Below, one piece after another: positions 41,942 to 53,071 of a DNA stretch of 64,000 nt. This DNA is from Vicingaceae bacterium. Lineage in GTDB: Bacteria > Bacteroidota > Bacteroidia > Flavobacteriales_E > Vicingaceae. Position numbers and translations under genes: made by a program. How positions within the stretch are numbered: position 1 is the first letter of the stretch; the number at the start of each line of letters is the position of its first letter. The stretch is from NCBI GenBank assembly GCA_028245195.1, contig JAOKCF010000003.1, positions 182,830-246,829 of the forward strand, in the 5' to 3' direction. Under the pieces are notes generated by a model. It was given only the letters and a program-made list of their open reading frames with translations. It ran no database searches and had not been told where the DNA came from.

Positions 41942-42154
41942 GAGAAGCGCGGCGAACAGTATTTTTTGAGAGTTGTAAGCAAGGGAAATTTTAGCCATTA
42001 CGAGCTAGAATGGTTTAATCAAGGTGAGGCCACGTTGTTGTCTATGCCATTGCTTAAAAAAGTGGTAGACTCGTTTTTTATTAGAGCAGATCAGGGAATA
42101 TTAGGTTTAAAAAGGAAAGTATTAGTAGATTATTTTCCACCTGCCCAGAGCTAA
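41942..42154 (+). pseudogene. C-terminal gene remnant
   Basis: DEKRGEQYFLRVVSKGNFSHYELEWFNQGEATLLSMPLLKKVVDSFFIRADQGILGLKRKVLVDYF...; no convincing start. Confidence 0.4.
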
Positions 42155-42374
42155 AAGAGAGTATTTAGTAAAAAACAAATAAATTAAGTTTGGGAAGTAG
42201 TTCATTTTTACAATGGCAACTGTTCTCAATAAACATTCGCAATTGCAACAGCCATAGGTTGTTTTCCATCTGTTCGGCGCATAACTCAATTGTTCAGTTT
42301 AAACTATTCATTCGACACATTCATTTGGAGTAAACTTTAAGAGTACCTTTCATTTCTCGTAAACCTTTTATGGT

Positions 42375-43220
42375 ATGAAACTCAATGTGCATAATATTTT
42401 GATTCTATTCGTAGTTTTTGCTTTCATGGCTTGTAAAAGTCATACGAAAGAACTGGAAACCAACCCACAACTGAAAAAGTACCTACACCTTTCTCATACC
42501 AGAACAAATAGCAATCCTAAATTGGACAGTCTAGCGGAACAACTCAATTTTGAGAGCTACGATATGCTGTGGTTGGGTGGAGATTTAGCACAGCTTACTT
42601 CTGCAGATGATACCACTATGAAGCACGTAGATTCCATTTTTAACTTGAGTAACCAAAGTGCTTTATGGTTACTGGGTAACCACGATTACACAGATCTAGA
42701 AAGAATTAAGAGTTACACTAAAAGGCCTCCCTACTATACAGTTTATCAAAATGGAATGACCTTGGTTGTGTTAGATACTCAAGATAGCTTAAGCAACATA
42801 ATTGGCAAGCAGAGAGACTTCTTATTTGGAGTGTTAGATACGCTTGAGAAATCATCACATTTAATCATCCTACACCATAAATTAATTTGGTTGTATGATT
42901 GCACTGCATTGGAAGATAGAGTTTCCTCGGTTTCAAATGCAGGTTTTGGAGATTGTTTTTACTGTGTTAATCCAAATAACTTTAATTCGGAAGTGTATCC
43001 CAAATTAGTTGAGCTGAAACAAAGTGGGGTAGAGGTGATTTGTATTGGCGGAGACATTGGTTTTCAAACAAAAGAATTTGAATACGAGATAGCTGAAGGT
43101 ATTCACTTGTTAGCATCAGGTATTCATGCAGGGGAACGTGGGAATAAGGCGTTGGTGTTTTCTCACGACCTTAACAATCAAGAGTTAGCCTGGGAGTTTG
43201 TGAGATTGGAGGAATTGTAG
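42375..43220 (+). CDS. Calcineurin-like metallophosphatase (lipoprotein-like N-terminus)
   Basis: 281 aa; LSHTRTNSNPKLDSL, LWLGGDLAQ, LLGNHDYTD. Confidence 0.7.
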   Translation: MKLNVHNILILFVVFAFMACKSHTKELETNPQLKKYLHLSHTRTNSNPKLDSLAEQLNFESYDMLWLGGDLAQLTSADDTTMKHVDSIFNLSNQSALWLLGNHDYTDLERIKSYTKRPPYYTVYQNGMTLVVLDTQDSLSNIIGKQRDFLFGVLDTLEKSSHLIILHHKLIWLYDCTALEDRVSSVSNAGFGDCFYCVNPNNFNSEVYPKLVELKQSGVEVICIGGDIGFQTKEFEYEIAEGIHLLASGIHAGERGNKALVFSHDLNNQELAWEFVRLEEL

Positions 43221-43230
43221 CTGTATAAAA

Positions 43231-43771
43231 TTACACCGGTCGCAAAGTTCTCTTTCGAACCATTTGTTCAATAGATTCATTCTCTAACTCAGAAATTTCA
43301 ACCATTTTCATCCAAGCCATTTCGTTGGATTCTTCTTTGTCAAAGTTGATTGGTTCTTTTTCGTCTGCTTCAAAAAACATTCGGATATCGTAATGAACGT
43401 GCGCTGGAATCCCTTTTTTTGATTCTGGAATACCATGTACATCTAAATCAAAAATGGACTCTTGCAAGAGTTTAAATCGTGTTAATCCAGATTCTTCTTT
43501 CAACTCACGAATGGAAGCACCAACAATGTATGATCTTCAGCTTCTATATGTCCGCCAATTTGCAACCACTTGTCTAGTTTTTATGGTACGTCATGAGTGC
43601 TTTTGTTCGCTCTTTATTAACCACCCAACAGGATGCGGTAACCTTTCCTAGCGCGTTGTTCTTGGTCCAAAAATCGTCGTATTTATTCAAGAATTTCAGT
43701 ATACGCTGTTTGTGACTGTCGCTACTAGGATAAGCCTTAACAAGTTTGGTGAGATTATTTTTGTCTATCAT
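43231..43771 (-). pseudogene. Decayed NUDIX hydrolase
   Basis: 43574-43771 (WVVNKERTKALMTYHK), shift, KLDKWLQIGGHIEAEDHTL, second shift, 43231-43503 (GASIRELKEESGL...); NUDIX box GGHIE..RELKEESGL recoverable only with two 1-nt frameshifts. Confidence 0.8.
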
Positions 43772-43805
43772 AGAGCTTGAAAGTACACCGACAAGTTAGA
43801 AAGAA

Positions 43806-44105
43806 CTACCGTTTAGAAATTTTGTTTCGAGTAATTTGTCGCTGCATGGCGCACTTAAATCTTCCTACTTCATCGCTGCGTAAAAAAGCATGTTTTGTTT
43901 TTCTACCTTGCACTCTGGCTCGCCACTTTTTCCAATTGCGAAGCTTCATTTGATTTTTCATCAGTTGAATTACTTCCTTTTCTGTGACTCCAAATTGGAA
44001 CTTTATTGCTTCAAAAGGCGTGCGATCTTCCCAAGCCATTTCCACAATTCGATCAATTGCTCGTTCGTCTAGTTGGTGTTTTTCTATCACTTCCATGTAA
44101 AGCAA
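43806..44105 (-). CDS. DUF2805 / TIGR03643 family protein
   Basis: DRIVEMAWEDRTPFEAIKFQFGVTEKEVIQLMKNQMKLRNWKKWRARVQGR. Confidence 0.8.
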   Translation of the reverse strand: MLYMEVIEKHQLDERAIDRIVEMAWEDRTPFEAIKFQFGVTEKEVIQLMKNQMKLRNWKKWRARVQGRKTKHAFLRSDEVGRFKCAMQRQITRNKISKR

Positions 44106-44128
44106 ACAAGCAATACTGACAAAGGTTT

Positions 44129-45235
44129 TTATTTCCAGTTCAATTTAACACTAACCGGATGGTGATCGGACAACTCTACTGCATGGGTAGAGTAGCTACT
44201 GCTTTCTAAGGAGCTATCGGCTAAAATGTAATCAATACGAAAAGAAGGGAATTCCCCAATATACGTTCTTCCCAAACCTGAACCACTGCTAATGTAAGTA
44301 TCTATTAAATTACCTTTTATCGTGTTGTATATGTAAGAGGTGGGACTGTCATTAAAATCTCCACAAACAACCACAGGGTAAGGCGAATATGAGATACTTT
44401 TTTGAATTAAATCTGCTTGTAAGGAGCGTTTTATAAATCCGTTTTTAACCTTCTCCAACAGACTTAAACTTTTATTAAAAATGTTTGAATAGTCCTGATC
44501 GTTAATGGTTTTCATGATTTTGTAATCTCTATTTTCGAGTTTAATAGAAGCCAAATGGTTGTTATAAACCCTCAATATTTCACCGTGAACATTTATATCC
44601 GTAAAAATTGAAGCATTATCGCCTTGATTTTCAAAAGGAACTACTCCCTTATTTTCAATCGGGAATTTAGAAAACGTGATTAAGCCCCAATGGTCTGTTT
44701 CTCGGAGCGTGGTTGTGTAATGCACATGGTAGTTCTTGGCGCTTAAAATTTTAACCAAGGTGTCCAAGGTTTTAAATTCATAGTTTTTCAACTGCTCATC
44801 GCGGTTATAAAATTCTTGCAGACAGAGTACATCCGGGTCCTCCTTTTCTAAAAAGTCGAATATTAGATTCCTAGCACTTTTCTCTTTCGTCCACATATAC
44901 AAATCAAATACCCTAACATTAAAAGACATTACTTTAAATGAATTTGGGCTTAGTTCTTTGTTGCTAAAGTTGAACTGAATGTACTTTGGAATAGTAGAAT
45001 AGCCCATTGCAAGTACCACCAGCGAAATGACAAACCATGCTCTTCTTCTAAAAATCCAGTACAGGGCAAAAATGACATTGAGCAACAATAAGTAAGGCAT
45101 GCCTAAGCCGAAAAAGGCTAATGGCCAAATGGTTGATGGGCCAATAAGAGGTGAAAGGTATCCTAGTATTGTGGCGAGCACAACCACCAAGTTTGCACCA
45201 AACAACAAGCGACTGACAAGTCTAGTTTTTTTCAA
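44129..45235 (-). CDS. Endonuclease/exonuclease/phosphatase family membrane protein
   Basis: 368 aa; N-terminal TMs, VMSFNVRVFD, VCGDFNDSP, SDHHPVSV. Confidence 0.9.
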   Translation of the reverse strand: MKKTRLVSRLLFGANLVVVLATILGYLSPLIGPSTIWPLAFFGLGMPYLLLLNVIFALYWIFRRRAWFVISLVVLAMGYSTIPKYIQFNFSNKELSPNSFKVMSFNVRVFDLYMWTKEKSARNLIFDFLEKEDPDVLCLQEFYNRDEQLKNYEFKTLDTLVKILSAKNYHVHYTTTLRETDHWGLITFSKFPIENKGVVPFENQGDNASIFTDINVHGEILRVYNNHLASIKLENRDYKIMKTINDQDYSNIFNKSLSLLEKVKNGFIKRSLQADLIQKSISYSPYPVVVCGDFNDSPTSYIYNTIKGNLIDTYISSGSGLGRTYIGEFPSFRIDYILADSSLESSSYSTHAVELSDHHPVSVKLNWK

Positions 45236-45275
45236 AGTAGCCTAAAATTAAGAATTCTTCAATGGAAAAGAGAGC

Positions 45276-46484
45276 TTAGTTGTTCAATTTTAGAGAATGT
45301 CCCATTTTGTCCTTTTTGGTTTTAAGGTAGATTGCATTGTGTTCGTTTGATTCAATTTCGAGTGCTACATTCTCAACGATCTCAAGACCATAGCCTATTA
45401 AACCGGTTCTTTTTTTAGGATTGTTGGTCATTAATTTCATTTTACTGACTCCTAAATCTCGCAATATTTGTGCACCAATTCCATAATCTCGATCATCCAT
45501 ATTGAAGCCCAACTTTAGGTTGGCATCAACAGTATCATAACCCTCTTCTTGCAGTTTGTATGCTTTTAGTTTGTTTAGCAAACCAATTCCACGACCTTCT
45601 TGATTCATGTATACAATTAAACCTTTGCCTGCTTTTTCAATAGCTCGCATCGACTCTTGTAATTGAGGTCCACAATCGCACCTGCATGATCCAAAAATAT
45701 CACCAGTCATGCAAGATGAATGAACTCTTACTAAAATAGGCTCATCCTTTTTCCACTCTCCTTTAACCAAAGCTAAATGCTCTTCACCTGTGGTTGTTTG
45801 GGTGTAATGTACCATGTTGAAATTACCGTGCTCAGTAGGTAGCTTGATTTCAATTTCTCTTGTAACTAAGGTCTCATGCTTTATTCTATATGCAATTAAG
45901 TCTTTTATGGTTACTAACTTTAAGTCGTGTTTTTTAGCAATTTTAATCAAGTCAGGAAGGCGAGCCATGGAGCCGTCTTCATTCATGATTTCTACAATTA
46001 CACCTGCAGGTTGCATTCCCGCTAAACGTGCAAAATCAATTGCAGCTTCTGTATGTCCCGCTCTTCTTAGTACTCCACCTTTTTTTGCTCTTAATGGGAA
46101 AATATGCCCAGGCTTTCCCAATTCCTCAGGTCGAGTATCTGGATTCACTAAAGCTAATACTGTTTTTGAACGATCGCTTGCAGAAATTCCGGTTGAAGTT
46201 CCATAGCCTATAAGGTCAATAGAAACTGTAAAAGGTGTTTCATATGCTGCGGTATTTTGATCGACCATTAGATTTAACCCTAATTCATCGCAACGCTCTT
46301 CTACCAATGGCGCACAAATTAATCCACGCCCATGGGTTGCCATAAAATTGATTACTTGTGGATTAACCTTTTCTGCTGCAATTAAAAAGTCACCCTCGTT
46401 CTCTCGATCTTCATCGTCAACTACAATTATGATCTCTCCGTTTTTTATAGCATCAATTGCCTCTTCTATGGTATTTAAATCCAT
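45276..46484 (-). CDS. ribBA: Bifunctional DHBP synthase / GTP cyclohydrolase II
   Basis: 402 aa; [43 protein letters not shown]. Confidence 0.95.
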   Translation of the reverse strand: MDLNTIEEAIDAIKNGEIIIVVDDEDRENEGDFLIAAEKVNPQVINFMATHGRGLICAPLVEERCDELGLNLMVDQNTAAYETPFTVSIDLIGYGTSTGISASDRSKTVLALVNPDTRPEELGKPGHIFPLRAKKGGVLRRAGHTEAAIDFARLAGMQPAGVIVEIMNEDGSMARLPDLIKIAKKHDLKLVTIKDLIAYRIKHETLVTREIEIKLPTEHGNFNMVHYTQTTTGEEHLALVKGEWKKDEPILVRVHSSCMTGDIFGSCRCDCGPQLQESMRAIEKAGKGLIVYMNQEGRGIGLLNKLKAYKLQEEGYDTVDANLKLGFNMDDRDYGIGAQILRDLGVSKMKLMTNNPKKRTGLIGYGLEIVENVALEIESNEHNAIYLKTKKDKMGHSLKLNN

Positions 46485-46500
46485 GTGTGATTATTTTGTA

Positions 46501-46508
46501 CAAAGGTA
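46501..46508 (-). promoter_or_regulatory. Bacteroidetes -7 element TACCTTTG upstream of ribBA
   Basis: TAnnTTTG on minus strand, 16 nt before the start codon. Confidence 0.5.
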
Positions 46509-46791
46509 AACCGATGAAATAACATATGGTTGTAAAAAATGTGATATTTACTACAAAGTATCTAAATCGAATAATTATCTGTACCATTAATTTGCGAAAT
46601 AAAAATTCAGGTAGTTGAGTAATTCATGGAAACATTCAGATGCCAAAAAGAACAAAGAAGGGATTTGTTTTATTCCGATTCGGTAGTTGTTGTGTCTGTC
46701 TTTAACTCAGTTTTTAATTCAGAAAACTCAGCACTTACATTTAAAATCTGAGCTTCAGTAGCTTAAAGTTATTTCATGACGTAGTTTAAAA

Positions 46792-48486
46792 TTAGAGTTT
46801 CGCTTCAACGATTTTTAATATCTCAGATTCTAATTCTATCGCTTTTCTTTGGATTTGTTCTCCTTTTGAAAGTACATCGTTAACAAATGCTTTGTCGGTT
46901 AATCCAGATACATTAATTTTTACATTTAGGAAAGCTCCCATAACTGCAGTTCGTGCGCACAATGCACCAACCCCTGCGTCAGAAATAGAACTCTTTAAGC
47001 CTGAATCAGCCATTGCTTTCATAACTTCCATTGACTGATAAGAAGTTTTTAAAACCTGAAACGGAATTTCAATTGCATATTTAGTAGCATCTTCCACAGC
47101 TTGTTTCCTAGCAGCTTTCTCTTCATCATTGCCTTTAGGTAACCTGAATGCTTCCATTATTTTATTAAATGCCTTGGTATCCTCGTCAACAAGGTACAAT
47201 AGTTTGTTCTTGTGCGCTTCCCCTTTTTCTGCCCAAATAGAGTATTCCTCCCACTTATCATCCCATCCTCTTTTGTGAGAAGAAAGATTTGCTACCATTG
47301 TGCCAAGTGAAACACCAAGTACACCCACATAGGCTGCAATTGATCCTCCCCCTGGAGCTGGAGACTCAGAAGCAGTCTCGTTCGCAAATTCAACTAAGTC
47401 TAAATCGACAAGTTTTGCAGGCTCTCCTGCAGAAAGAACGTATTCAATTATTTTTTCCTCAGGAATAAAAGGAGCAAGGTCATCAAGTCCCATAGACTTA
47501 ATTGCAATTTTTATCAATTCACTTTCAGAAACGCCTAATGACCTGTTCTGTTTTTGAAGAAAATATTTTCCAGCATCTAGCATTGCTTTTAACGGAATCA
47601 ATCCTACTAATTCGGAGCCTGTAACTCTAATGCCTCTTTCGTAAGATTTTTTGCAAGCTTCATCAAAGGCTATGTGAACAGGAGTAATACTGATGTTAGT
47701 AAGGTTAAGAGATAGTTGGGCTATTCCATATTCTTCAATATACCAACCAATTCCTTTTACAGATTTTAATGTGCCGGGAATTCTAATAGGCTCTCCGTTT
47801 TCATCTTGTGCAACTTTTCCAGTAATTGGGTTTCCTTCTCTTTTTACCCTGCCGCCTTCTCTAATGTCGAATGCTATTGAATTTGCCCGTCGGGCAGAAG
47901 TGGTATTCAAATTCACGTTATAAGCTACCAAGAAATCTCTTGCGCTTATTGCTGTTGCTCCAGTGTGTTTTACATAATCATTAAACTCTGCAGGCCCTGC
48001 ATCGGGTCTCCAATGTGGATCTGAAAGCTTTTGATTTAGTCCTTCATATTCTCCTGAACGGCAGTTGGCCAAATTTTTTCTTTCTTCGCTAGTAGCAGCA
48101 TTTTCATAGAAATAGATTGGAATATTTAACTCATCTCCAACTCTTTCTCCCAGCTTATGAGCATAAGCGGCGGTCTCTTCCATTGATATGCCAGAAATAG
48201 GCACTAATGGGCAAACATCAGTAGCTCCCATTCTTGGGTGTTCCCCGCTCTGTTTACTCATATCGATCAGTTCACTGGCCTTTTTAATCACTAAAAATGC
48301 AGCTTTTATAACTTGCTCGGGTTCACCAACAAATGTAATTACAGTTCTGTTGGTTGCTTTACCAGGATCAACATCTAATAATTTAACACCTTCAACCGTC
48401 TCAATAACGTCTGTTACTTGTTTTATTTTTACAGAGTCTCTTCCTTCGCTTATGTTCGGAACACATTCAATTAATTGCTTGCTCAT
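46792..48486 (-). CDS. ftcD: Glutamate formimidoyltransferase-formimidoyltetrahydrofolate cyclodeaminase
   Basis: 564 aa; ECVPNISEGRD N-terminal domain and ESPAPGGGSIAAYVG C-terminal domain. Confidence 0.9.
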   Translation of the reverse strand: MSKQLIECVPNISEGRDSVKIKQVTDVIETVEGVKLLDVDPGKATNRTVITFVGEPEQVIKAAFLVIKKASELIDMSKQSGEHPRMGATDVCPLVPISGISMEETAAYAHKLGERVGDELNIPIYFYENAATSEERKNLANCRSGEYEGLNQKLSDPHWRPDAGPAEFNDYVKHTGATAISARDFLVAYNVNLNTTSARRANSIAFDIREGGRVKREGNPITGKVAQDENGEPIRIPGTLKSVKGIGWYIEEYGIAQLSLNLTNISITPVHIAFDEACKKSYERGIRVTGSELVGLIPLKAMLDAGKYFLQKQNRSLGVSESELIKIAIKSMGLDDLAPFIPEEKIIEYVLSAGEPAKLVDLDLVEFANETASESPAPGGGSIAAYVGVLGVSLGTMVANLSSHKRGWDDKWEEYSIWAEKGEAHKNKLLYLVDEDTKAFNKIMEAFRLPKGNDEEKAARKQAVEDATKYAIEIPFQVLKTSYQSMEVMKAMADSGLKSSISDAGVGALCARTAVMGAFLNVKINVSGLTDKAFVNDVLSKGEQIQRKAIELESEILKIVEAKL

Positions 48487-48500
48487 GGGGTTGTTAAATT

Positions 48501-49724
48501 TTAAAATATTTTTCCATTAATAATCACTTGATCAACTAGATTACTTCCAAATGCATAAGGGATATATGCTATTGAAGAGATTTTTTTTGTGAGGATAAAA
48601 TTAGCTTTTTTACCCTTAGAAATACTGCCGTATTCTTCATTTAACTCTAATGCAAATGCACCATTTATAGTTGCCGCGTTTATAGCCTCTGCAGGTGTCA
48701 TTTTTAACTTCACACAAGCCAGTGAAACTACAAAATTCATGTTGCCTGAAGGAGAGGAGCCTGGATTGTAATCTGACGCCAAAGCCACGGCAACACCTTC
48801 ATCAACTAATTTTCTACCTGGTTGGTAGGGGTCACTTAAAAAGAAAGGAGCAGATGGTAATAAGGTTGCTATAGTTTCTGAGTTTTTCAAACATTCAATT
48901 TCTTCATCGTTGACAACTTCCAAATGATCAACCGATAATGCATTGTGTTTTACGCATAGTTCAATGCCTCCCATGCAATTAAATTGATTCGTATGAACTT
49001 TAGCTTTTAAGCCATATTTGGCCCCTGCTTCAATAATTTGTTCCGTTTCAGTAACTGAGAATGCAACTTTTTCGCAAAAGGCGTCAATGTAATCTGCCAA
49101 ACATTCTTTGGCAATCTGGGGTAGCATTTCATTCACAATTAAGTCAATATACCCTTGATGATTGTCTTTGTATTCGAGAGGATAAGAGTGGGCTCCTAAA
49201 AAGTTAGCCTTTATCGGGATTGGACTCTTTTCTTTTAAGCGTTTAATTACTCGCAGCATCTTTAATTCATCATCTAATGAAAGGCCATAACCACTTTTAA
49301 TTTCGATGGCTCCTGTTCCCATTTTTATAACTTCGTTCAATCGCTCCCAAGCCGATTTAAAAAGTGCTTCTTCAGAAGTGTTTTGCAGTTTTTTGGCGGA
49401 GTTTAAAATTCCTCCTCCTGCTTCAGCAATTTCTTGGTAGCTTTTACCTTTTAAACGCATTTCAAATTCTTCTTCTCTGCTGGTTGCAAATACCAAGTGG
49501 GTGTGGGAATCGCACCAGGTTGGTAATATCATTTTTCCCAAGGCATCAATTGTTTCGCCTTCAAAATTGGGACAACTATCCATACTGCCGTAATTTTTAA
49601 TAATATCGTTCTCTATTAGCAACCAAGCGTTTTCTATACTTTTCAACTCAGAAAGTTCTTTTCCTCGAAGTGCTTTTGTTGGTGTGCTAGTTTGAAGAAG
49701 CGATTTAATGTTTTTTATCAGCAT
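48501..49724 (-). CDS. hutI: Imidazolonepropionase
   Basis: 407 aa; WCDSHTHLVFA, GTGAIEIKSGYGL, ASDYNPGSSPSGNM. Confidence 0.95.
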   Translation of the reverse strand: MLIKNIKSLLQTSTPTKALRGKELSELKSIENAWLLIENDIIKNYGSMDSCPNFEGETIDALGKMILPTWCDSHTHLVFATSREEEFEMRLKGKSYQEIAEAGGGILNSAKKLQNTSEEALFKSAWERLNEVIKMGTGAIEIKSGYGLSLDDELKMLRVIKRLKEKSPIPIKANFLGAHSYPLEYKDNHQGYIDLIVNEMLPQIAKECLADYIDAFCEKVAFSVTETEQIIEAGAKYGLKAKVHTNQFNCMGGIELCVKHNALSVDHLEVVNDEEIECLKNSETIATLLPSAPFFLSDPYQPGRKLVDEGVAVALASDYNPGSSPSGNMNFVVSLACVKLKMTPAEAINAATINGAFALELNEEYGSISKGKKANFILTKKISSIAYIPYAFGSNLVDQVIINGKIF

Positions 49725-49768
49725 GGGTGGTTTTGTATTTGTTCAAACTTACAAAATGGAACATAAAA

Positions 49769-49790
49769 AAAGCCACATTGACGTGGCTTT
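49769..49790. terminator. Hairpin terminator
   Basis: AAAGCCAC-attgac-GTGGCTTT. Confidence 0.7.
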
Positions 49791-49794
49791 AATT

Positions 49795-50505
49795 TTAAGC
49801 GATGTTGGTGTAAACCGCTTGGACATCGTCGTTGTCTTCTAGCTTGTCTAACATCTTATCGATGTCTTTCATTTGCTCATCATCAAATTGAACAGGAGAA
49901 GTTGGAAAGCGCTGAAGGTCTGCTTTGGTTACTTCAATTCTTTTCTCTTCGAAAGCCGAAGTTAATGTTCCAAAATCCGTCCATGCAGCATAAGCATAGG
50001 CAGTTGTCTCGTCTACTTCAATTTCTTCTAATCCGGCATCAATTAATTCCAATTCTAATTCTTCAGGGTCTAGGCCTTCTGTTAACTCGAATTCTATAAC
50101 TGCTCTTCTAGTAAACATATACTCTAAAGAACCTGTTGGTACGGTAGCACCGCCTGCTTTGTTAAAATATGATTTTACATCTGCTACTGTTCTAGTTGTA
50201 TTGTCGGTAGCACATTCTATAAAAATTTGCACTCCGTGTGGTCCTTTTCCCTCATAATTGACCTCTTCAAAGGCCGCTAGATCTTTTGCTTCAGCTCTTT
50301 TAATCGCATTGTCAATGTTGTCTTTGGGCATATTTTCGCCCTTCGCATTTTGAATAGCAGTTCTAAGTGCTGCATTGGTTTCAGGATCCATTCCCCCTTC
50401 TTTTGCTGCTAACGTAATTTTCTTAGCCAACTTCGGAAACACCTTCGACATTTTGTCCCAACGTTTCTCTTTTGCTGCTCTTCGGTACTCAAAAGCTCTT
50501 CCCAT
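49795..50505 (-). CDS. YebC/PmpR family transcriptional regulator
   Basis: 236 aa; [38 protein letters not shown]. Confidence 0.95.
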   Translation of the reverse strand: MGRAFEYRRAAKEKRWDKMSKVFPKLAKKITLAAKEGGMDPETNAALRTAIQNAKGENMPKDNIDNAIKRAEAKDLAAFEEVNYEGKGPHGVQIFIECATDNTTRTVADVKSYFNKAGGATVPTGSLEYMFTRRAVIEFELTEGLDPEELELELIDAGLEEIEVDETTAYAYAAWTDFGTLTSAFEEKRIEVTKADLQRFPTSPVQFDDEQMKDIDKMLDKLEDNDDVQAVYTNIA

Positions 50506-50639
50506 ATTTTCTCATTGTAAAATTGAAATGTAAATTAACTCAAACTTATTCTTTTAGTAAAATCATTTTTAATATATATACCTTCGGAATTTTAGGTCAG
50601 TAAGTCGTTAAGACGTTCAAAAAAGTTATTTTTGTTCAC

Positions 50640-51719
50640 ATGGCAGGAAATACCTTTGGTAGCATATTTCAATTAACCACCTTTGGAGAATCTCATGGGA
50701 TTGCGATTGGCGGAATTATAGATGGTTGTCCTGCAGGCTTAAAATTAAATTTTGATTTTATTCAGAGAGAGTTAGATCGCAGAAAGCCGGGTCAATCTAA
50801 GTTAACCACTCAGCGAAAAGAGGCAGACCGGGTTGAATTCTTGTCGGGAATTTTTGAAGGAGAAACGACGGGAACTCCCATTGGATTTCAAATTCAAAAC
50901 GAAGATCAAAAGTCAAAAGATTACAGTCACATTCAAGATAAATTTCGCCCTTCTCATGCAGATTATACTTACGAGAAGAAATATGGAAACCGAGATTATA
51001 GAGGTGGAGGAAGGTCTTCTGCTAGAGAAACCGCTTGCCGAGTAGTGGCAGGAGCCATAGCTCAATTGATTTTGCAACACCATGGAGTTGAAGTATACTC
51101 CTATGTTCAACAAGTAGGAAATCTAACTTTATTAAAGGAGTTTGAGGAAATTGATTTCTTGCAAACATTTGAAAACGAAGTCCGTTGCCCAGATGCTGCG
51201 ATAGCTAAAAAAATGTCCGATTTAATTCTGGAAGTTAAAAAAGAGGGAGATACAGTTGGAGGAGCAATTCAAACGTTGGTGAAAAACTGTCCTATTGGTT
51301 TAGGTGAGCCAGTTTTTGATAAACTTCATGCAGATTTAGGAAAAGCAATGCTCAGCATCAATGCTGTGAAAGGTTTTGAATATGGCTCAGGTTTCTGCGC
51401 TCCAGAGATGCGAGGTTCGCAGCACAACGATGAGTTTGTTAAAACCGAGAGTGGTATTCGAACAAAAATAAACTTTTCAGGAGGTATACAAGGAGGCATT
51501 TCAAACGGAGAAGATATCTATTTTCGAACTGCATTCAAGCCAATAGCCACAACGATGCTCAAGCAAGCTAGTGTTACAAAACAAGGTGAAGCAACTGAAA
51601 TTGAGGGAAAAGGAAGACACGATGCCTGCGTAGTGCCTCGAGCGGTGCCAATTGTAACCGCTATGACCGCTTTGGTTTTGGTGGATCATTTGTTGCGGAG
51701 TAAAACGAGCAAAATTTAA
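50640..51719 (+). CDS. aroC: Chorismate synthase
   Basis: 359 aa; [36 protein letters not shown]. Confidence 0.97.
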   Translation: MAGNTFGSIFQLTTFGESHGIAIGGIIDGCPAGLKLNFDFIQRELDRRKPGQSKLTTQRKEADRVEFLSGIFEGETTGTPIGFQIQNEDQKSKDYSHIQDKFRPSHADYTYEKKYGNRDYRGGGRSSARETACRVVAGAIAQLILQHHGVEVYSYVQQVGNLTLLKEFEEIDFLQTFENEVRCPDAAIAKKMSDLILEVKKEGDTVGGAIQTLVKNCPIGLGEPVFDKLHADLGKAMLSINAVKGFEYGSGFCAPEMRGSQHNDEFVKTESGIRTKINFSGGIQGGISNGEDIYFRTAFKPIATTMLKQASVTKQGEATEIEGKGRHDACVVPRAVPIVTAMTALVLVDHLLRSKTSKI

Positions 51720-51756
51720 GAATTGCCCGCAGAGTTGAGGGTGAAAAAAGGAAAGA

Positions 51757-53058
51757 ATGAATAAACTAGCATTACATTGGCAAATAATTATTGGACTTGT
51801 TCTTGGTCTTATTTATGGACTTATTGCGGCAAACGCTGGTTGGCAGGATTTTACTGTAGATTGGATCGCTCCTTGGGGTAAGATTTTTATCAATATGTTG
51901 AAAATGATTGCAGTGCCATTGGTGCTAATATCATTAATCAATGGAATATCAGGGTTAAAAGATGTCTCTCAGCTTTCCTCCATGGGAGGGAAAACTATTG
52001 GGATTTACATCGCAACCACTGTGATGGCCATCACCATTGGATTAGTTACAGTGAACTTAATTAAACCGGGTAATTCCTTTTCCGATGAAGTAAAACAGGA
52101 ATTGGTAAGTCAAAATGCGGAAAAAACACAGGAAACAGGAGAAAAGGTAAATGCACAAAAGAATTCAGGTCCACTGCAGTTTCTTGTAGACATGGTTCCG
52201 GATAATATTTTTTTATCGGCAGGAGATAATCGAAATATGTTACAGGTAATATTCTTTGCATTAATGTTTGGAATTGCCTTGATTATATCTCCTCATCAAT
52301 CCAAGGTAGAGCCCATTAAAAAGTTTTTTGATGGTGCAAATGAAGTCATTCTAAAGATGGTGGACATTATCATGTATTTCGCTCCCATCGGTGTTTTTGC
52401 ATTGCTCGGTAACATTATGGTCGAGTTAGCAGGTGATGATCCTGCAGCAGCAGTCGAAATACTAAAGGGCCTAGGTGTTTATTCTTTTACGGTTATCCTT
52501 AGTTTGGCAATCATGGTTTTCATAATGTATCCGCTTATTCTTAAATTTTTTGCGGGTTATTCGTTTAAAAGATTTTTTCAAGGAATTGCACCTGCACAAT
52601 TATTGGCTTTTTCAACAAGCTCTTCTGCGGCTACGTTACCATTAACCATGGAGCGCTGTGAAGAAAAACTGGGTGTTTCTAATAAAGTGGCTTCTTTCGT
52701 ATTACCTTTAGGAGCAACTATAAATATGGATGGAACAAGCTGTTATCAAGCAGTTGCTGCAGTTTTTATTGCACAAGTTTATGGCATGGATTTGGGACTA
52801 TCGGAGCAGTTAACAATAGTATTAACTGCTACTTTAGCGTCAATAGGTTCTGCTGCAGTTCCAGGAGCAGGAATTATTATGCTTGCCATTGTACTAGGTG
52901 CAGTAGGTATACCGTTAGAGGGTATTAGTTTAATCTTCGCGGTAGATCGAATTTTAGACATGTGCCGCACAGTAGTAAACGTAACAGGTGATGCAACAGT
53001 AGCAACAATAGTTGCAAAAACTGAAAATGAATTAATTCCTCATTCAGTGGAAAGATAA
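51757..53058 (+). CDS. Dicarboxylate/amino acid:cation symporter (DAACS)
   Basis: 433 aa; STSSSAATLPLTMERCEE, PLGATINMDGTSCYQAV. Confidence 0.95.
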   Translation: MNKLALHWQIIIGLVLGLIYGLIAANAGWQDFTVDWIAPWGKIFINMLKMIAVPLVLISLINGISGLKDVSQLSSMGGKTIGIYIATTVMAITIGLVTVNLIKPGNSFSDEVKQELVSQNAEKTQETGEKVNAQKNSGPLQFLVDMVPDNIFLSAGDNRNMLQVIFFALMFGIALIISPHQSKVEPIKKFFDGANEVILKMVDIIMYFAPIGVFALLGNIMVELAGDDPAAAVEILKGLGVYSFTVILSLAIMVFIMYPLILKFFAGYSFKRFFQGIAPAQLLAFSTSSSAATLPLTMERCEEKLGVSNKVASFVLPLGATINMDGTSCYQAVAAVFIAQVYGMDLGLSEQLTIVLTATLASIGSAAVPGAGIIMLAIVLGAVGIPLEGISLIFAVDRILDMCRTVVNVTGDATVATIVAKTENELIPHSVER

Positions 53059-53071
53059 AAGATTAAAAATC

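Noticed and set aside
46660-46790. Minus-strand fragment ATEAQILNVSAEFSELKTELKTDTTTTESE* downstream of ribBA promoter region
   Set aside because: Too short and preceded by close stops; possible remnant but not supportable from sequence alone.
46792-49724. ftcD-hutI as a novel pathway
   Set aside because: Standard histidine-degradation genes; ordinary arrangement.
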